Source of the DNA: Treponema sp.
GTDB taxonomy: Bacteria; Spirochaetota; Spirochaetia; Treponematales; Treponemataceae
Assembly: GCA_003455655.1 (NCBI GenBank)
Contig: DMQP01000237.1
Span: 1 to 8,847, forward strand
Direction of reading: 5' to 3'
Length of the DNA: 8,847 bases
The stretch's first letter is position 1. The number at the start of each line of letters is the position of its first letter. Below the pieces are notes generated by a model. It made no database searches. It was given only the letters and a program-made list of their open reading frames with translations, and was not told the DNA's origin. This document shows, piece by piece, positions 6,437 to 8,847 of the stretch. The position numbers and the translations under genes were made by a program.

Positions 6437-6936
6437 AAAAACTATTTTTATCTTTGGTAAGCATTTTCGTTTTGATGAGTCTGTGTTCTTGTCAAACAAA
6501 TGCAAAATCTTTTAGCAAAGAAACATACTGTTATTTTTGTTCAAAAGAGCAAAAACCTCTTTCTGGATATTCAGTCTATGATGGAGAAAAACTTATTGCT
6601 CTTTCAAACAGTCAAGGCTTTGTTCGTATTCCATCAGAATATGCAGAAAAAAAACTTGTTGCAAAAAAAATGGATTGGGAAACAATTTACTTTACTCCGC
6701 AATTTTTTCAAGATGGTACTGTATTGTGTATTTCTGTAAAGCACTTTAATGATTTGTGTTTTGAAGCTGCAAGTTTTATTAAAGAAGGCGATATTGAATC
6801 TGCACAAAAAATAATAGAAAAAATGAACGGAGACACAGATCTTGTTCGTGCATTTGAATGTGCGCTTGCATATAAGTCTGGCGATTATGAAAAAGCACAT
6901 CTTTTACTGAGAGGTTTGTCCGATGAAAGTTTTTAA
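6433..6936 (+). CDS. Small lipoprotein with CxxC and TPR-like tail, unknown function
   Basis: Lipoprotein of 167 aa. The basic MKK, a hydrophobic core and the lipobox LCSC put the lipidated Cys at residue 20. A CYFC pair follows at 33-36. Residues 39-90 read like a small beta-sandwich (KPLSGYSVYDGEKLIALSNS), similar in flavour to carboxypeptidase-regulatory or PEGA-type domains. Residues 110-163 are two helix pairs with TPR-like spacing (FIKEGDIESAQKIIEKM and YKSGDYEKAHLLLRGL). Short TPR lipoproteins of this sort serve as pilotins or assembly factors for secretins and pili in other bacteria, so a pilotin role is possible; this is inferred from context only. ATG at 6433, with AGGAG at 6421-6425. 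It overlaps the next gene by 14 bases. Confidence 0.85.
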   Translation: MKKLFLSLVSIFVLMSLCSCQTNAKSFSKETYCYFCSKEQKPLSGYSVYDGEKLIALSNSQGFVRIPSEYAEKKLVAKKMDWETIYFTPQFFQDGTVLCISVKHFNDLCFEAASFIKEGDIESAQKIIEKMNGDTDLVRAFECALAYKSGDYEKAHLLLRGLSDESF

Positions 6937-7360
6937 TAAATTACTACTTTTGTTTTGCTTGTTCTGTCTGTTCTCTTCGTGTAGCCAAAATGAAATTAGT
7001 CCTCCTTATGTTATTACTCAAAGCTCTGTTCGTGTCGGAAAAAATGAACCTTCGTATAGCATTGCTGGTGCTCATGTTTTTATTTCGAATGTAAGTAATA
7101 AAACAATTCATTCTCTTACGCTTTCTTTTCTTTTGTTTGATCCTGATGGAGATTTTTGTCTTCCTTTGGGAAAGTGTGTTGAGTCAGAATGTCTGCAAAA
7201 AATTAAACCCTTTCAAACTAAAGAAATTGTTCTGAGTCTTGATTCTGCTTTAGGAGGACATATTCATTCTTCGTATCAGTTAGGGAATGTTTTTGTTAAG
7301 CGAGTTGCCTTTTCTGACGGAAGCGTATGGAATGATCCTTTTGGATTGTATGCTGAATAG
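6923..7360 (+). CDS. Small beta-rich lipoprotein, unknown function
   Basis: Lipoprotein of 145 aa. The signal MKVFNKLLLLFCLFCLFSSC ends in a relaxed lipobox with Cys20 as the likely lipidated residue. The mature part is a predicted beta-sandwich. The stretch VFISNVSNKTIHSLTLSFLL, then FDPDGD, KPFQTKEIVLSL and VKRVAFSDGSVW follows the FxLYD-like pattern for an immunoglobulin-like fold ('N.SNKTI......F..FD..G'), which is common in small cell-surface lipoproteins. Four Cys (79, 85, 90 and the lipidated one) hint at a disulfide, unproven. Its ribosome binding site is GAGAGG at 6909-6914. Its place between the T2SS genes and the peptidase suggests an envelope role, but no function can be assigned. 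Confidence 0.85.
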   Translation: MKVFNKLLLLFCLFCLFSSCSQNEISPPYVITQSSVRVGKNEPSYSIAGAHVFISNVSNKTIHSLTLSFLLFDPDGDFCLPLGKCVESECLQKIKPFQTKEIVLSLDSALGGHIHSSYQLGNVFVKRVAFSDGSVWNDPFGLYAE

Positions 7361-7370
7361 GAGGTGAAAG

Positions 7371-8660
7371 ATGAAAAATGTTTTTGTATGCTTTGTCTTT
7401 GCTTTCGTGTCTGCATTGTCTTCTTGTTCCCTGAGTGTTATTCAATCAAATGAAAATATGCGTTTTGAAGAAGAAAGAAAACTTACCTTGGTAATTTACA
7501 TGGCTGCGGATAATGATTTAGAGTCTGCTGCTTTGGAGGATCTAAACGAGATGGAAGTGGCTGTGCTTGATCCAGAAGTAACAGTGCTAGCTCTTGTTGA
7601 TAGAAGTTTAGGCTATGATGTAAGTGATGGAAATTGGTCTTGCAGTCGTTTATATGAAATAAAGCATGACGCCAAGGGATTAAACCGCACTCTTGTTTCG
7701 GAACAACTTTCCTGTTCGGAGTTAGGTCTTAATCTGTCATCTGACAAAGAACTTGATATGTCAAAAAAAGAAACACTCAGCGGACTTCTTTCATATTCGC
7801 GTCGTGTTTTTCCGGCTGAACACTATGCGCTTGTAATGTGGGGACACGGTACAGGCTGGCGTGGTCTTCCCTTAGAAAGTAGAAAAAATAATTCAACTGG
7901 AGTAAGAGCTTTTGCTTTTGACGATACAAGTGGAAGTTACATGCCTCTTTGTATTTTACGACAAGCTATTGAAGAAGGAATGAATGGCACTAAACTTGAC
8001 TTGATTGGTTTTGATACTTGTTTTGGCGCAGAACTTGAAGTGTGCTATGAACTAAAAAACTGTGTGAACTTTCTTTGCGGAACAGAAGGTCTTTCGCCGT
8101 ACTCAGGGTGGAATTACACAAGGTTGCTACAAAGTCTGTCGCAAAATGGCGTAGAAGATTTAAAAGTCTTTTTCAAGAATGAGGTGAGCACAGAAACTTC
8201 TTTTTCTGTAGTGTCACTTTCCCATATAGGAGAACTGTTTGCTTCGTTTGATTCGTTAAGCACTTGTCTTTTCGAATATATAGGCAGTGATGGGGATGCA
8301 TTAAAAAAACTAATAAAAAAGACAGGCTTGCTTGCTGTTCCCCATGCAAATTCTGAAGCTTATATGTCAATTGATCTTTTTCTTCGTGAGCTTGAATTAT
8401 TGTATCCGCACATTTCTGAAAAAATTCATAGTGTGCAAATGCATTTACAATCTTGTGTTCAAACTCATGCTGCTGACGGTCATATTCCTTTGGGAGTGTA
8501 TGTTGCAGATGTAGATGCATCAGGTTCTTTTTCCTCTCAGTTTCCCTTTTCTTATGTAAGAGGAAGTGGCGCAGAAAATCAATGTAGCTTTGTAAAAGAT
8601 TCGGTAGGTTATGTTCCCTCTATAGACGGTAGTGGACTTTTGGGAACATTATTTTTATGA
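7371..8660 (+). CDS. Clostripain-family (C11) cysteine peptidase, lipoprotein
   Basis: Predicted cell-surface or periplasmic lipoprotein peptidase of family C11 (clan CD), 429 aa; family members often cut after Arg or Lys. The signal ends in the lipobox LSSC with Cys19. The family landmarks are VIYMAADNDLE (41-51), MWGHGTGW (156-163) with catalytic His159, and LIGFDTCFGAELE (211-223) with catalytic Cys217. CGTEGLSPYSGW (236-247) follows. FDxCxMGxxE is usual at the Cys site, so here Gly-Ala replaces Met-Gly. The C-terminal part ends in a beta-rich segment with IPLGVYV, much like the usual end of the family. It is preceded by AGGAGGTGAAAG. As the last gene of the operon it may be a secreted substrate or a processing enzyme of the system; this is inference. 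Confidence 0.92.
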   Translation: MKNVFVCFVFAFVSALSSCSLSVIQSNENMRFEEERKLTLVIYMAADNDLESAALEDLNEMEVAVLDPEVTVLALVDRSLGYDVSDGNWSCSRLYEIKHDAKGLNRTLVSEQLSCSELGLNLSSDKELDMSKKETLSGLLSYSRRVFPAEHYALVMWGHGTGWRGLPLESRKNNSTGVRAFAFDDTSGSYMPLCILRQAIEEGMNGTKLDLIGFDTCFGAELEVCYELKNCVNFLCGTEGLSPYSGWNYTRLLQSLSQNGVEDLKVFFKNEVSTETSFSVVSLSHIGELFASFDSLSTCLFEYIGSDGDALKKLIKKTGLLAVPHANSEAYMSIDLFLRELELLYPHISEKIHSVQMHLQSCVQTHAADGHIPLGVYVADVDASGSFSSQFPFSYVRGSGAENQCSFVKDSVGYVPSIDGSGLLGTLFL

Positions 8661-8672
8661 AAAAAAAATTGC

Positions 8673-8701
8673 TTTACAAATATGAATTCATCCATTACAC
8701 T
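8673..8701 (+). promoter_or_regulatory. Candidate sigma-70-like promoter of the last gene
   Basis: TTTACA (8673-8678, 5 of 6 matches to TTGACA) and TACACT (8696-8701, 4 of 6 to TATAAT) are separated by 17 bases in the AT-rich gap after the peptidase gene. It would start transcription about 38 bases before the ATG at 8746, separating this lipoprotein from the operon. No rho-independent terminator is visible after 8660, so readthrough from the operon is also possible. Confidence 0.45.
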
Positions 8702-8745
8702 GAAAATCATCGAAAAAATAGTGTTGGAGTTGGAAGGAGTTTACC

Positions 8746-8847
8746 ATGAAAAAAGTTCTGCTTGTGCTGATGACTGCACTTGTTCTTCTTACATTTTTTG
8801 TCTCGTGCAAAAAAGGGAGTTTCGAAAATACAGAAGCAGAAAATGAA
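8746..8847 (+). CDS. Lipoprotein, 5' end only (runs off the window)
   Basis: ATG at 8746 with AAGGAG at 8734-8739, 6 bases upstream. The first 34 codons are visible. MKK, a hydrophobic core and the lipobox FVSC give a lipidated Cys21, followed by KKGSFEN and an acidic linker. The signal resembles those of substrate-binding or other surface lipoproteins, but nothing beyond the linker can be seen and no function is offered. The gap of 85 bases and the candidate promoter suggest it is a separate transcription unit. Confidence 0.75.
   Translation, partial: MKKVLLVLMTALVLLTFFVSCKKGSFENTEAENE

Larger units (their letters stand above)
246..8660 (+). other. T2SS-lipoprotein-peptidase operon (ten coupled genes)
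   Basis: All ten genes run on one strand. Junctions from gspD onwards are overlaps of 11, 4, -8 (an 8-base gap), 26, 14, 8, 4 and 14 bases, then a 10-base gap to the peptidase gene. No hairpin terminator is visible inside. Each downstream gene has its own Shine-Dalgarno within the end of its neighbour. This spacing indicates one transcript with translational coupling. A promoter should lie between 59 and 245, but no convincing -35/-10 pair stands out there. Confidence 0.75.

Noticed and set aside
383..8520. Several minus-strand frames of 70-115 codons opposite the operon genes
   Set aside because: All are antisense to well-supported genes, have unusual composition and lack ribosome sites. 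They are the result of the T-rich codon style.
1..8847. CRISPR array, insertion sequence, prophage or integron
   Set aside because: No regularly spaced direct repeats, transposase, integrase or terminal repeats with target duplications were seen.

Overview
The window is AT-rich with Shine-Dalgarno-led genes, a secretin-based secretion operon and several short-lipobox lipoproteins. This points to a diderm bacterium, most likely a spirochaete of the Treponema type. The genus is an inference from lipoprotein style, codon use and gene mix; no rRNA marker is present.

Layout. Positions 1-245 are a non-coding leader. It holds a rho-independent terminator for something upstream of the window (29-58) and a GC-rich GCGAA-motif repeat with a perfect 6-bp hairpin (about 89-160). 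From 246 to 8660 there are ten same-strand genes, nearly all overlapping or a few bases apart, so they look like one translationally coupled operon. The first four are recognisable type II secretion (T2SS) genes in the order gspD (secretin), gspE (assembly ATPase), gspF (inner-membrane platform) and gspG (major pseudopilin). Next come two very small pseudopilin-like proteins (60 and 112 aa), a single-pass inner-membrane protein whose layout and N-terminus recall a reduced GspL, and two small lipoproteins of unknown function. The last gene is a lipoprotein cysteine peptidase of the clostripain family (C11) with both catalytic residues present. After 8660 there is a short intergenic gap with a plausible promoter (8673-8701), then the start of another lipoprotein gene that runs off the window.

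How the genes work together. GspE would power GspF and drive GspG polymerisation into a pseudopilus. The small pseudopilins may cap it, the GspL-like protein may link the ATPase to the periplasm, and GspD forms the outer-membrane channel. The C11 peptidase and two lipoproteins share the operon and may be cargo or accessory parts. The system looks stripped down. GspE lacks its N1E and zinc (CM) domains, GspF is short, no gspC, gspH, gspM or prepilin peptidase gene is visible, and one pseudopilin begins exactly at its mature +1 position with no leader. GspD, in contrast, appears to carry three tandem N0-like domains. This divergent minimal T2SS with a co-transcribed lipoprotein protease is the most interesting content of the window.
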